Assembly (NCBI GenBank): GCA_025923455.1
Contig: JAICFW010000011.1
Span: 1-36,341 of the forward strand
DNA from: Nitrososphaeraceae archaeon
GTDB lineage: Archaea > Thermoproteota > Nitrososphaeria > Nitrososphaerales > Nitrososphaeraceae
Direction of reading: 5' to 3'
DNA: 36,341 nt
The position numbers were made by a program, and so were the translations under genes. Shown here piece after piece: positions 24,084 to 32,953 of this stretch. Below the pieces are notes generated by a model, which was given only the letters and a program-made list of their open reading frames with translations, ran no database searches and was not told where the DNA came from. Position 1 is the first letter of the stretch; every line of letters starts with the position of its first letter.

Positions 24084-24925
24084 GTACTGAGTTTAAGACT
24101 TTTTGCATTATTGGGGATCCTATCGACCATTCATTATCGCCCGCAATTCACAACGCTGCGTTTACTACTCTAGGGTTAAATTGCAGCTATATTGCATTCA
24201 GGGTTCAAGAAGGTCAATTGAAAAATTCAATGGATTCTTTGCGGGCTATAAACATTGGGGGGTTTAATGTAACTATGCCCCACAAGGTTGCAGTTCTAAA
24301 TTATGTTGATAAATCCGACAAGATAGTTCAGATGGTCGGAGCTGCAAATACAGTAAACAACGAAGATGGAAAGTTTTATGCTTATAATACCGATGTTGCC
24401 GGCTTCATTGAACCTTTACATCAACGAAAGATCGATCTTAATGGCTACGAAGTTCTTATTTTGGGAGCTGGTGGGGCAGCTAGAGCAGTGGTAGTTGCAC
24501 TCTCGCAAGAAAAAGGAATTTCCAAGATCAATATTGTCAATAGGAATATTGATCGATCTACAAACTTGGCAAATATCATCAACAAATTAGGATTAAGGGC
24601 AAACATCATTTCCCATGATGATATTCAGAAAATTGCATTTAGATCCAATCTCATCGTAAACACCACTCCACTTGGCATGAAAAATGAAGAAAGTTTGATA
24701 AAGTCATCCAGTATAAGTAAGGAATCAATTGTGTATGATATCGTGTACAAGCCTGTAGAAACTAAATTATTAGAAAATGCTAAAACAGTCGGTGCTCAGG
24801 TAGTCTATGGATATGAAATGTTACTAGAGCAGGCGATTGCTTCATTTAAGATATGGTTCAGGTTGGATCCCCCAAGAGAGTCCATGAAGAAGGTTTTATT
24901 CGGAATGTTTGGTGAACCTATATGA
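24080..24925 (+). CDS. aroE: Shikimate dehydrogenase
   Basis: A 281-aa NADP-dependent reductase of 3-dehydroshikimate. The N-terminal substrate domain has GDPIDHSLSPAIHNAAF and GFNVTMPHKV with the catalytic Lys at 69. ANTVNNEDGKFYAYNTD contributes the catalytic Asp. The Rossmann domain has GAGGAARAVV and a following NRN that suits NADP. The protein ends in YGYEMLLEQAIASFKIW. Overlaps of 4 nt with aroD and with aroK show tight operon organisation. Confidence 0.96.
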   Translation: MSTEFKTFCIIGDPIDHSLSPAIHNAAFTTLGLNCSYIAFRVQEGQLKNSMDSLRAINIGGFNVTMPHKVAVLNYVDKSDKIVQMVGAANTVNNEDGKFYAYNTDVAGFIEPLHQRKIDLNGYEVLILGAGGAARAVVVALSQEKGISKINIVNRNIDRSTNLANIINKLGLRANIISHDDIQKIAFRSNLIVNTTPLGMKNEESLIKSSSISKESIVYDIVYKPVETKLLENAKTVGAQVVYGYEMLLEQAIASFKIWFRLDPPRESMKKVLFGMFGEPI

Positions 24926-25776
24926 CTATAAAGGTAACATCAGTAGTTCATGGCGCCATTTCCATAGTGAACGCTGTTGCCACAGGATTTGGTTCTGCCG
25001 TAGGTATTTCTCTAGAGGTGAAAGTGGAAATTGTGTCAAGGAAGGGTTCAGGAATAATCTTTCAAAAGGGCCGAGGAAGTCCAATGATAAAAAAGATAAT
25101 TCATGACATGCTAACATCAAAGTATCTCAACAACAATCAATTATTGATTAATATCAACTCCGAGATACCATCAGGTATGGGTTTGAAAAGTTCTAGTGCA
25201 GTATCAAATGCAGTAGCCCTCGCGTGTAATTCACTAGTGAATGAAGTTATTAATGATGAAATTATATTAAATAGTGCTATAGATGCATCGTTATACGCAA
25301 AGACGACTATTACCGGTGCATTTGATGATTCGGCTGCATGTTATTATGGAGGATTTGTTACCACTGACAACTATAAGAGGAAAATAATGAAAAGAGAGTC
25401 TACGCCTACGGATATAAGTGCTGTAATATTTTTGCCAAATAATAAAAAAAGGGGAGATATTTCTAAACTAAAATTGCTATCAGAAATTTATCTTGAAGCC
25501 TTTCAATTGGCCCATTCGGGACAATATTGGAAAGCAATGACATTAAACGGAGTTTTGACTTCCTCATTACTATCAAACAGTTACACCATCACTAGGATGT
25601 GTCTAGAAAATGGAGCACTGGCAGCCAGTATATCTGGTAACGGTCCAGCAATAGCTGCCGTAGCGGGTGAAAGAGAGATACAAAAAATAAAGTCGATATT
25701 GTCCAATTTAGATGGAAGGGTGATTGTTTCGAAAACAAATAATCAAAAGGCATCTGCTGTGAGAGAAATTGAGTAA
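24922..25776 (+). CDS. aroK: Shikimate kinase, archaeal GHMP type
   Basis: A 284-aa shikimate kinase of the GHMP superfamily, unrelated to bacterial AroK/AroL. The ATP-binding motif is PSGMGLKSSSAVSNA. The N-terminus has GAISIVNAVATGFGSAVGI, ITGAFDDSAACYYGGFV follows, and the C-terminal GHMP motif is ISGNGPAIAAV. The identity follows from the motif pattern plus the position between aroE and aroA. It overlaps aroE by 4 nt and aroA by 8 nt. Confidence 0.94.
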   Translation: MTIKVTSVVHGAISIVNAVATGFGSAVGISLEVKVEIVSRKGSGIIFQKGRGSPMIKKIIHDMLTSKYLNNNQLLININSEIPSGMGLKSSSAVSNAVALACNSLVNEVINDEIILNSAIDASLYAKTTITGAFDDSAACYYGGFVTTDNYKRKIMKRESTPTDISAVIFLPNNKKRGDISKLKLLSEIYLEAFQLAHSGQYWKAMTLNGVLTSSLLSNSYTITRMCLENGALAASISGNGPAIAAVAGEREIQKIKSILSNLDGRVIVSKTNNQKASAVREIE

Positions 25777-27052
25777 GATAAAAGTATCAAAGTCGGTGTT
25801 AAAGGGTAATGTAATATGTCCGCCCAGTAAGAGCTATACACACCGTGCTATTTTCATTTCTTCCTTGGCGAATGGAGATTCACATATAATTAATCCCCTC
25901 TTGTCACGGGATACAATTGCAACAATCGATGCATGCAAAGCATTTGGTGTAAAAATAATAAGAACTGATCAGGGGTTATTTGTTTCTGGAAATCCTACTT
26001 TAAAAATACCGGATGATGTTATTAATGTAGAGAACTCTGGAACAACTATGCGTTTTGTTACTGCAATCTCGGCGTTACTAAAAAACGGTCATGTAATAAT
26101 TACGGGTGATGATAGCATAAGGAAAAGGCCGATGGGACCATTATTATCAGCTTTAAAGCAACTTGGAGTGCATAGCTACTCAGCTACAGATAACGATAAA
26201 GCTCCAATTATAGTACAGGGAGGTGGCATCAAGGGTAATCATATTTCTATCGATGGTTCTATTTCAAGCCAATTTATTTCAGGTATTCTAATCGCAGGAG
26301 CTTGTACAGAATCAGGAATATCTTTAAACGTTACTGGAAAACAAGTTTCAAGGTCATACATCGAATCCACTCTTAATGTTATGAACAAATTTGGTGCCAG
26401 AGTAAGGAAATCAAGTGACTATAGAAATTATAAAATCTTTTACAATAGATACATTCCAACTACTTTTGCCATACCAGGCGATTTTTCTACAGCGGCACTG
26501 TTGCTATCTGCAGGCACACTTGCTGGGGGCGAGATCACCGTTACTAATTTGGACTTTTCGTTACCACAAGGGGATTCAAAGATTCTTGATATCCTGAAAA
26601 AAATTGGTGCGGTAATTAGTATAAACAAGAAGAATGGGACTGTGAAAACTATAGGAACTAGAGATCTGAATGGGGGCGAATTTGACCTGTCCGACACACC
26701 AGATTTGTTTCCTGTTGTGGCTATTCTATCATTAAAATCAATTAATCCTGTTAGGATATATGGAGTTTCTCACACGCGATACAAAGAAACGGATAGATTA
26801 AAAATAATTGCATCTGAGTTTAGAAAATTTGGAGTTAAAACAAAGATACTTCCCGACGAAATTACCATTGTTTCACCAAAAAAACTAAAGAACGCACATA
26901 TTAATTCACACGGGGATCATAGACTTTTCATGAGCTTTGTAATAGCGTCAATGATGACTGAAAAATCTATTGTAGATGGTGTAGAATCAGTTGATGTTTC
27001 TTACCCTTCTTTTATCCAAGACATGAAAAAGATTGGTGCAAAATTCAGTTAG
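25769..27052 (+). CDS. aroA: 3-phosphoshikimate 1-carboxyvinyltransferase (EPSP synthase)
   Basis: A 427-aa enzyme joining PEP to shikimate-3-phosphate. Typical motifs are PPSKSYTHRAIFISSLA (substrate Lys), NVENSGTTMRFVTAI, DDSIRKRPMGPLLSAL, ISSQFISGILIAGA, GDFSTAALLLSAG, and SHTRYKETDRLKIIASEFRKFG. The length is normal with two inside-out alpha/beta domains. The start is TTG, overlapping aroK by 8 nt. It is followed by a 96-nt gap before aroC with its own TATA-like tract, so transcription may restart there. Confidence 0.96.
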   Translation: MSKIKVSKSVLKGNVICPPSKSYTHRAIFISSLANGDSHIINPLLSRDTIATIDACKAFGVKIIRTDQGLFVSGNPTLKIPDDVINVENSGTTMRFVTAISALLKNGHVIITGDDSIRKRPMGPLLSALKQLGVHSYSATDNDKAPIIVQGGGIKGNHISIDGSISSQFISGILIAGACTESGISLNVTGKQVSRSYIESTLNVMNKFGARVRKSSDYRNYKIFYNRYIPTTFAIPGDFSTAALLLSAGTLAGGEITVTNLDFSLPQGDSKILDILKKIGAVISINKKNGTVKTIGTRDLNGGEFDLSDTPDLFPVVAILSLKSINPVRIYGVSHTRYKETDRLKIIASEFRKFGVKTKILPDEITIVSPKKLKNAHINSHGDHRLFMSFVIASMMTEKSIVDGVESVDVSYPSFIQDMKKIGAKFS

Positions 27053-27109
27053 TCTTGATTGTATTACATATGATTCCTAAAACCTTGGTACTATGAACTA
27101 ACATAAAGG

Positions 27110-27118
27110 CAATATATA
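27110..27118 (+). promoter_or_regulatory. TATA-like tract before aroC
   Basis: An alternating AT tract about 30-38 nt before ATG 27149 could be an internal promoter splitting the aroD-aroA run from aroC-tyrA. Confidence 0.35.
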
Positions 27119-27148
27119 TGACATACAAGGGGTATCAATATCCATAAA

Positions 27149-28261
27149 ATGACTGGCAATATCTTGGGCGAGCAACTAACATTAACCAGTTTCGGTGAAA
27201 GCCACGGAAGATGCATTGGAATGGTTTTGGACGGATGCCCTGCTGGGCTTCCTCTATCTGAATCAGACCTACAGATCGAATTAGACAAGCGAAAACCAGG
27301 ACAATCGATAATCACAACTCAGAGAAAGGAAGAAGACAGAGTAGAAATATTGTCAGGAGTTTTTAATGGATTTACAACTTCAGCTCCAATATGTGCAATA
27401 ATATGGAACAAAGACTCAGATTCTAGACCCTATGATGTGTTAAAGAACAGTCCAAGACCAGGACATGCTGATTATCCATCTTTCATAAAATACGGAGGTT
27501 ATGCCGACTATAGAGGAAGTGGGAGGTTTTCTGGCAGATTAACGGCAACAATGGTTATGGGCGGTGCTGTAGCACAAAAGCTTTTGAAATATACGTTGGG
27601 GATAGAGACAATTGCATACACTATTCAAATAGGTAAAATTAGCTACAAATCTTCATCGTTTAAAGAATCAAAACAAAATAGATATGCAAATGATGTCCGC
27701 TGTCCTGATCCTGAAATTGCTGAAAAAATGAAATCTGCCATAGTAGATGCAAAGAAAGATGGTGATTCACTTGGGGGTATTGTAGAGTCTATATCTGTGG
27801 GATTACCAGTGGGACTAGGAGCACCGATATTCTCTTCATTGGAATCTGATCTAAGTAAAGCGTTATTTAGCATCCCCTCTGTAAAGGCAATAGAATTTGG
27901 TTCTGGTTTTTCAGGAACAAAACTAAAAGGTTCCGAAAATAACGACGAGTATGTAATATCTGAGGATCATAAAATAGCAACTAAGACAAACAATTCTGGT
28001 GGTATTTTAGGTGGCCTGACTAACGGAATGCCAATAGTAATAAGAATCGGCTTCAAACCAGCATCTTCCATAGCGAAGAAGCAAAAAACAATAGACTTGG
28101 CTTCCAATTCTGAGTGCGACATCGTTGTTCCTGGGAGGCATGATCCATGCGTTGTTCCTCGAGCTATACCGGTAGTTGAATCATTAGTTTCATTGGTTTT
28201 GGCAGATCATGCGGTTCGATGGAATCTAATACCACCTGTTCTGAGTGAAGGGAAAAAATGA
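27149..28261 (+). CDS. aroC: Chorismate synthase
   Basis: A 370-aa FMN-dependent enzyme producing chorismate from EPSP. Signatures are TSFGESHGRCIGMVLDGCPAG, TTQRKEEDRVEILSGVF, SRPGHAD-like SPRPGHADYPSFIKYG, YRGSGRFSGRLTATMVMGGAV and GRHDPCVVPRAIPVVES. The length is usual. Its stop overlaps the start of the chorismate mutase-aminotransferase gene by 4 nt, so synthesis of chorismate and its first use are coupled. Confidence 0.97.
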   Translation: MTGNILGEQLTLTSFGESHGRCIGMVLDGCPAGLPLSESDLQIELDKRKPGQSIITTQRKEEDRVEILSGVFNGFTTSAPICAIIWNKDSDSRPYDVLKNSPRPGHADYPSFIKYGGYADYRGSGRFSGRLTATMVMGGAVAQKLLKYTLGIETIAYTIQIGKISYKSSSFKESKQNRYANDVRCPDPEIAEKMKSAIVDAKKDGDSLGGIVESISVGLPVGLGAPIFSSLESDLSKALFSIPSVKAIEFGSGFSGTKLKGSENNDEYVISEDHKIATKTNNSGGILGGLTNGMPIVIRIGFKPASSIAKKQKTIDLASNSECDIVVPGRHDPCVVPRAIPVVESLVSLVLADHAVRWNLIPPVLSEGKK

Positions 28262-29634
28262 GCGAAGAAAAAGAACAAAAATTAGAAAGACTCCGCAAAG
28301 ACATGCGACTTGTAACTGTTGATATTATAAAACTCATTCAGAAAAGAATGAAGATAGCAAGTCAAATCGGAAACATTAAGAAAAATCTCATGATGAACAT
28401 CGAGGATATTTCCGTCGAACAAGACATGGCGAGATATGTTCATGAAATGGGAACACAAATAGGATTGAATAATGAATTCATAGGCAGATTATTGAATTTA
28501 CTATTTTTAGAATCAATAAAAATACAAAAGGAAAAGACCTCCGAGAAAGAAACAAAGCTAGATCACATGGCAATGTTTTTAAAAGCAAAACAACTCGAAT
28601 CTGAAGGTAAAAAGATAATTCATTTGGAGGTAGGTGAACCCGATTACATGCCTCCCGCTAGTGTCAAACGCGAACTATCGAAAACATTCGATAAAAGGCA
28701 CGTTCACTATACGCAAACGACTGGAATTCCGGTACTGAGAAAGTCAATTGCCCGGGAAAGATCTGTAAGGGAGGAAAATGTGATAGTTACCCCCGGGGCA
28801 AGATTTGCAGTATTTAGTGCCATGGTTTCAACACTGTCAATCGGTGATGAAATTATCATTTTTGAACCTGCGTGGCCTGCTTACAGAGATTGTGCAAATT
28901 TTATTGGAGTAAAAGTCAAAGCTATTAAGACAACAGTAGAACAAAAATGGGATCTGGATTTGAAAGAGGTGGAAAAAATGATAACACCAAATACCAAGAT
29001 GATAGTTCTAAACTCGCCTAATAACCCTACAGGAAAAGTAATTCAGCAAAAACAAATTGATGCTATCTTGGAGATTTCCAGTAAAAATAAATTAATTGTT
29101 CTCAGTGATGAGGTGTACTCCATGTATTCCTATGTTCCATACAAGAGCATTCTAGAATTTGAATATGACAAGAGTATCATGATTTCCTCATTCTCAAAAA
29201 GCCATGCAATGACTGGATTTAGAATTGGATATGCAATATCCTCAGAAGATATCTTGGATAAAATTTCAAAAATTCAAGCTATGGCAATAACCAGTGTGGC
29301 CGAACCAATGCAATATGCCGCCACTGCAGCTCTGAAGAGTGATGTTACTAACAATGCGAAATTAATGAAGAAACGCCTTGATTTTATACGAAGTGAATTA
29401 GATGGTATTCCTTGCGATTTTGTCAATCCAGATGGGGGCATGTACTATTTCATTAGATTCAAAAATATCAGTGCTAATAAGATACTAAACGATCTCTTAA
29501 ATGATGGAGTCGCAGTAGCCCCGGGTAATGGCTTTGGAGAGTCATATGTTGATTTTATTAGAATTTCGGCATGTCAACCAATTAAATTGCTAAAAGATGG
29601 ATTAAAAATACTTAGAAAAGTAACGAATGTGTGA
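28258..29634 (+). CDS. Chorismate mutase (AroQ)-aminotransferase fusion
   Basis: A 458-aa fusion. Residues 1-92 form an AroQ-type helical chorismate mutase domain with R13, R30, K41, D50, E54, S86 and Q90 at the expected sites, but Val53 where Escherichia coli has Arg51. From about residue 103 it is a class I PLP aminotransferase: EVGEPDYMPP, PGARFAVFSAM, NSPNNPTGKV, LSDEVYSMY, and the PLP Lys K314 in SSFSKSHAMTGFRIGY. It probably makes prephenate and transaminates prephenate or the keto acids of Phe/Tyr. It overlaps aroC by 4 nt and tyrA by up to 8 nt. Mutase activity depends on tolerance of Val53. Confidence 0.92.
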   Translation: MSEEKEQKLERLRKDMRLVTVDIIKLIQKRMKIASQIGNIKKNLMMNIEDISVEQDMARYVHEMGTQIGLNNEFIGRLLNLLFLESIKIQKEKTSEKETKLDHMAMFLKAKQLESEGKKIIHLEVGEPDYMPPASVKRELSKTFDKRHVHYTQTTGIPVLRKSIARERSVREENVIVTPGARFAVFSAMVSTLSIGDEIIIFEPAWPAYRDCANFIGVKVKAIKTTVEQKWDLDLKEVEKMITPNTKMIVLNSPNNPTGKVIQQKQIDAILEISSKNKLIVLSDEVYSMYSYVPYKSILEFEYDKSIMISSFSKSHAMTGFRIGYAISSEDILDKISKIQAMAITSVAEPMQYAATAALKSDVTNNAKLMKKRLDFIRSELDGIPCDFVNPDGGMYYFIRFKNISANKILNDLLNDGVAVAPGNGFGESYVDFIRISACQPIKLLKDGLKILRKVTNV

Positions 29635-30511
29635 TACAATGGTCAGAACAGTTGCAATTCTAGGTGTTGGAAAAATGGGATTGTGGTTCTGCAATTATTT
29701 TTCAAAAAAGCATAATTATAAGGTATTTTTGTATGATAGGAGAAAGATCAAAATAGATTCAATCAATAACCCTAAAAATGTGACCGTTTGCAAATCATTT
29801 CAAACATGTGTCAGTAAAGCTGATATCGTAATTGTGTGCGTGCCTATCAGATTAGCGGTACCTGTAATTAACAAATGTATCTCAATAATGAAAAATGGTG
29901 CATGCCTGTTAGAAATATCATCACTCAAATCGGATATCTTTAAATCTTTGTTAAAAATTCCTGAACATATAACTCCACTCTCAATTCATCCAATGTTCGG
30001 TCCTGGTGCAAAGAACCTGAGCGACGCAAAAATATTGATTATACCAATTAGGAATACAAATAGAGAACAGAATTTGATAAAATCATTATTTATTGAAGCA
30101 AGAACAATTGTAATTAAAGACCCGCAATCTCATGATTCAATTATGGCGATGATATTAGGAATGATCTACTACACTAACTTATTACTGGCTAGCACTTTGA
30201 GTAAGGAAAACATAACGTTACTAAAGAGGGTTTCTGGAACTACTTTTTATTTACAAACACTTCTCTTTGAAAGTATACTAACGGACAATTCCTCACTTAT
30301 AGCGTCACTTCTCGCAGATAACAAACAATTAGTAAAATATCTAAAAAAATACAATGAAGAATCAGCAAGAATATTCGATATAATAACCAAAAACAAAAAT
30401 ATGCTTGAAACAAGAATAAATCGTATTAAGAAAGATTATTCTAACAAGAAAGAAATTGGATCTTCATATCGAAAAATGTATTCAATAATTTCGAAAATGA
30501 ACAACGAATGA
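29627..30511 (+). CDS. tyrA: Prephenate (or arogenate) dehydrogenase
   Basis: A 294-aa NAD(P)-dependent enzyme of the tyrosine branch. The N-terminal Rossmann motif is ILGVGKMGLWF. The sequence then reads ADIVIVCVPIRLAVPVI and LEISSLKSDI, with SIHPMFGPGAK in the substrate-binding region. The C-terminal half is helical. It starts inside the preceding gene (ATG 29627, or ATG 29639 without overlap). Whether it uses prephenate or arogenate cannot be told; the adjacent aminotransferase fusion makes either possible. The following methyltransferase is 44 nt away. Confidence 0.9.
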   Translation: MCDTMVRTVAILGVGKMGLWFCNYFSKKHNYKVFLYDRRKIKIDSINNPKNVTVCKSFQTCVSKADIVIVCVPIRLAVPVINKCISIMKNGACLLEISSLKSDIFKSLLKIPEHITPLSIHPMFGPGAKNLSDAKILIIPIRNTNREQNLIKSLFIEARTIVIKDPQSHDSIMAMILGMIYYTNLLLASTLSKENITLLKRVSGTTFYLQTLLFESILTDNSSLIASLLADNKQLVKYLKKYNEESARIFDIITKNKNMLETRINRIKKDYSNKKEIGSSYRKMYSIISKMNNE

Positions 30512-30555
30512 ACAAGTATTCTTACTCAATCATGTAGATTTAAGAGCATTAGGGC

Positions 30556-31497
30556 ATGATAAAAAAAATTATTTCTAATTTACGCTGTGTGAATAATCCA
30601 TGTAATAAGAATGGGTTGACGTTGGAATCACTTCGAGAAGAAGGAGATGAATGCATCGAAGGATTTCTTAAATGCAATATTTGCAATTCACAATTTCCAA
30701 TAATTCAAGGTGTTCCAATTGTATTACAAAATTTTCATGAATATGCTCGTCGAAGGATTATAACATATGGCAAGTGGATAGTAAACTCTAAATCATCTAA
30801 ACTCAGAGATTTCCTCAGATCACTAGGTATGGAAATTCGTTATCCAACATCTAATGATCTTTATGAAGAGAACAGTCTATTATATAGAGCTTACTCGTAT
30901 AATTATCACAATTACCATTTTGATGATCGTCTATTATCACTTCTGAAAAAGAAAATAGAACCAGATAATATCTATAGAATGCTACGGAAGAAAAATCTAG
31001 ACTTGAGTGGAATCGGTTTGGACATTGGTTGTTCTTTTGGCTCAAGCACATTTGAATTAGCAAAAAGGCTACCATTTGTTTTTGGAGTAGACTTATCATT
31101 CTCATTCATACTTGAAGCAAGAAAAATAATACATGATAAAATGCTTAAGAATGTAGAGTTTATCGTCTCGGATGCGATAGATCTACCCTTTGAATCAAAA
31201 TTCTTTCAATCTGTAATTGCTTTGAATCTTGTTGACAGAGTCGATCCGCTCAAACTATTAAATTCTATAAATAGTTGTATCAAAGATAATGGAAAACTTA
31301 TTTTGATTGATCCTTATCATTTTATGAATGATAATAACAATGATCAATTTGATTCAATCAAAATAAGAAAGATTGTAGAAAGACATGGATATTTAATAAA
31401 TAGTAACGAATCATATATTCCATGGATAGTAAAAATGAATGAAAGGTCTTATCTTTTCTACTTTGTTGATTTCATTGTAGCAAATAGAATTCCTTAA
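30556..31497 (+). CDS. SAM-dependent methyltransferase with N-terminal zinc-ribbon (Trm112-like) domain
   Basis: A 313-aa cytosolic protein. Residues 1-58 resemble a Trm112/UPF0434-type zinc domain: C11, C16, C40 and C43 plus FPIIQGVPIVL. The class I methyltransferase fold begins at about 150: motif I GLDIGCSFGSST (from 154), acidic D179 in FGVDLSFSF, then VSDAIDLPFESKFFQSVIAL and a GKLILIDPYH strand. The substrate is unknown. A small-molecule or ubiquinone/menaquinone-like target is usual for this architecture, but a link with the aromatic pathway is only positional. It is the last gene of the rightward run. Confidence 0.82.
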   Translation: MIKKIISNLRCVNNPCNKNGLTLESLREEGDECIEGFLKCNICNSQFPIIQGVPIVLQNFHEYARRRIITYGKWIVNSKSSKLRDFLRSLGMEIRYPTSNDLYEENSLLYRAYSYNYHNYHFDDRLLSLLKKKIEPDNIYRMLRKKNLDLSGIGLDIGCSFGSSTFELAKRLPFVFGVDLSFSFILEARKIIHDKMLKNVEFIVSDAIDLPFESKFFQSVIALNLVDRVDPLKLLNSINSCIKDNGKLILIDPYHFMNDNNNDQFDSIKIRKIVERHGYLINSNESYIPWIVKMNERSYLFYFVDFIVANRIP

Positions 31498-31572
31498 GAC
31501 CTTTTGAATGATCAACACAAGAATATTTTCATAGTTTTGTTAAAACGACCAATAAAATTTCAATTTGAAATG

Positions 31573-32949
31573 CTATACTTTCTTATTTTGCTTTCTTAGC
31601 GGATTTGTAATCGCGTCTAACGAATTTCCGATCAAGAAGAACGCTAATCCTGTTAATGCGATCATCAGTCCAGGAGGAATAATCCACCACCATATACCCC
31701 GTGATGCCGCATCCGCTGTATTTGCATCATGGAGCATTTGTCCCCAAGTTGGCAAAGTTGGATCACCCAGACCTATAAAACTGAGAGCAGCTTCAGCCAA
31801 TATGGCACCTGGCACAGAAATTGCCACGCTTGCAAATGTTAGTGGAAGCAGTTGTGGTATAATGTGTTTAAAAATTACCTTCACATCTGACTGCCCCATT
31901 AATTTGGCAGCTTCAACATACTGAAAATTGCGCATTTGTAATGCGATACTTCTAATCACTTTTGCAGTTCCCATCCAACCAAAAGTCATCAAGATTAGAA
32001 TGATCAAAAAAATGCTACGTCCAAAAGTAATCGATACTAGAATTAGGAGGATCAAGGTTGGGAAGGCATAAAAAATGTCATTGATACGCATCATCCCTTC
32101 ATCAATTTTCTTTCCTTTGTAACCTGATACCACCCCATAGATAAGTCCGATAGATATTGAAAATATAGATACGGTTAAGCCTATGAATAAAGCTATTGGG
32201 ATTCCCCATATGATTCCAACAAACAGGTCTCTTCTCAGATCGTCAGTTCCCATAATGCCGAATACTTTACCGCCAAGAATAACACCAACATTTTCTATAC
32301 TACTGGAATTATCAAACAGGAAGAATTTTTGGGATATATGATATGCTCCATGCAGAACTTGAAGCTTACTAGTATCAGAGAACAGCAGAACTTGTGGTTC
32401 AATACCAGATACTGGAAAATTAAAGAAACTTTGATACGGATTTAGTGATTCCTTAATGTTATTGTTTGTAGAAAAGATTCTGTCTGTGAAAGTGTTATTT
32501 GCACTACTTGTGGTAGGTAAGGATGAATAATAAACGGTAAAGGTATTGTTATCAGGTCTGGTAATATCAATTTGCAATACTGGAGGTATTTCATCATAAT
32601 GGACTGAGTGGAGGAACATAAAGTCATCAGGAAAATCATCTGCCCCAATATTGATTTCGAATCTAAAGTTGTCTACTCTTATCCCTTCTGATATTTCGGA
32701 TGTTCTTATCGCATTGTTTTTATCTAATGAGACATGTTCAAAATCCTTGGAACCAAAATAACTAGTCCAAAAGGGGGCCCCAGTTTTTGGATTATTAATC
32801 CAATAGTCAGGGTCATTCCATAGCCTATAAGAATCAAAGGGTATGACTAGTACTGCTACCGCGGTTAATGACAACAAGAAACCAAGAATTGATACTCCAA
32901 TTATTCCACGGCGAGATTTTACTAGTCCTATGAATAATTTCTTTTGCAA
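31573..32949 (-). CDS. ABC transporter permease, DppC-like, with large external insertion
   Basis: A 458-aa inner permease of a peptide/nickel-type importer. TM1 is near residues 15-37. It is followed by about 190 residues without hydrophobic helices (about 45-235), predicted outside the cell and carrying N-x-T/S sequons, before IMGTDDLRRDLFVGIIWG, which matches the conserved GTD-x-x-GRD segment. Five TM helices then surround the EAA loop EAAKLMGQSDVKVIFKHIIP. It ends in SLDAITNPLRK. Family members usually have only 40-60 residues in this first loop. The start is TTG, 5 nt from the DppB-like stop, so they are one operon. The ATPase genes are not in the window. Confidence 0.9.
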   Translation of the reverse strand: MQKKLFIGLVKSRRGIIGVSILGFLLSLTAVAVLVIPFDSYRLWNDPDYWINNPKTGAPFWTSYFGSKDFEHVSLDKNNAIRTSEISEGIRVDNFRFEINIGADDFPDDFMFLHSVHYDEIPPVLQIDITRPDNNTFTVYYSSLPTTSSANNTFTDRIFSTNNNIKESLNPYQSFFNFPVSGIEPQVLLFSDTSKLQVLHGAYHISQKFFLFDNSSSIENVGVILGGKVFGIMGTDDLRRDLFVGIIWGIPIALFIGLTVSIFSISIGLIYGVVSGYKGKKIDEGMMRINDIFYAFPTLILLILVSITFGRSIFLIILILMTFGWMGTAKVIRSIALQMRNFQYVEAAKLMGQSDVKVIFKHIIPQLLPLTFASVAISVPGAILAEAALSFIGLGDPTLPTWGQMLHDANTADAASRGIWWWIIPPGLMIALTGLAFFLIGNSLDAITNPLRKQNKKV

Positions 32950-32953
32950 TGGA

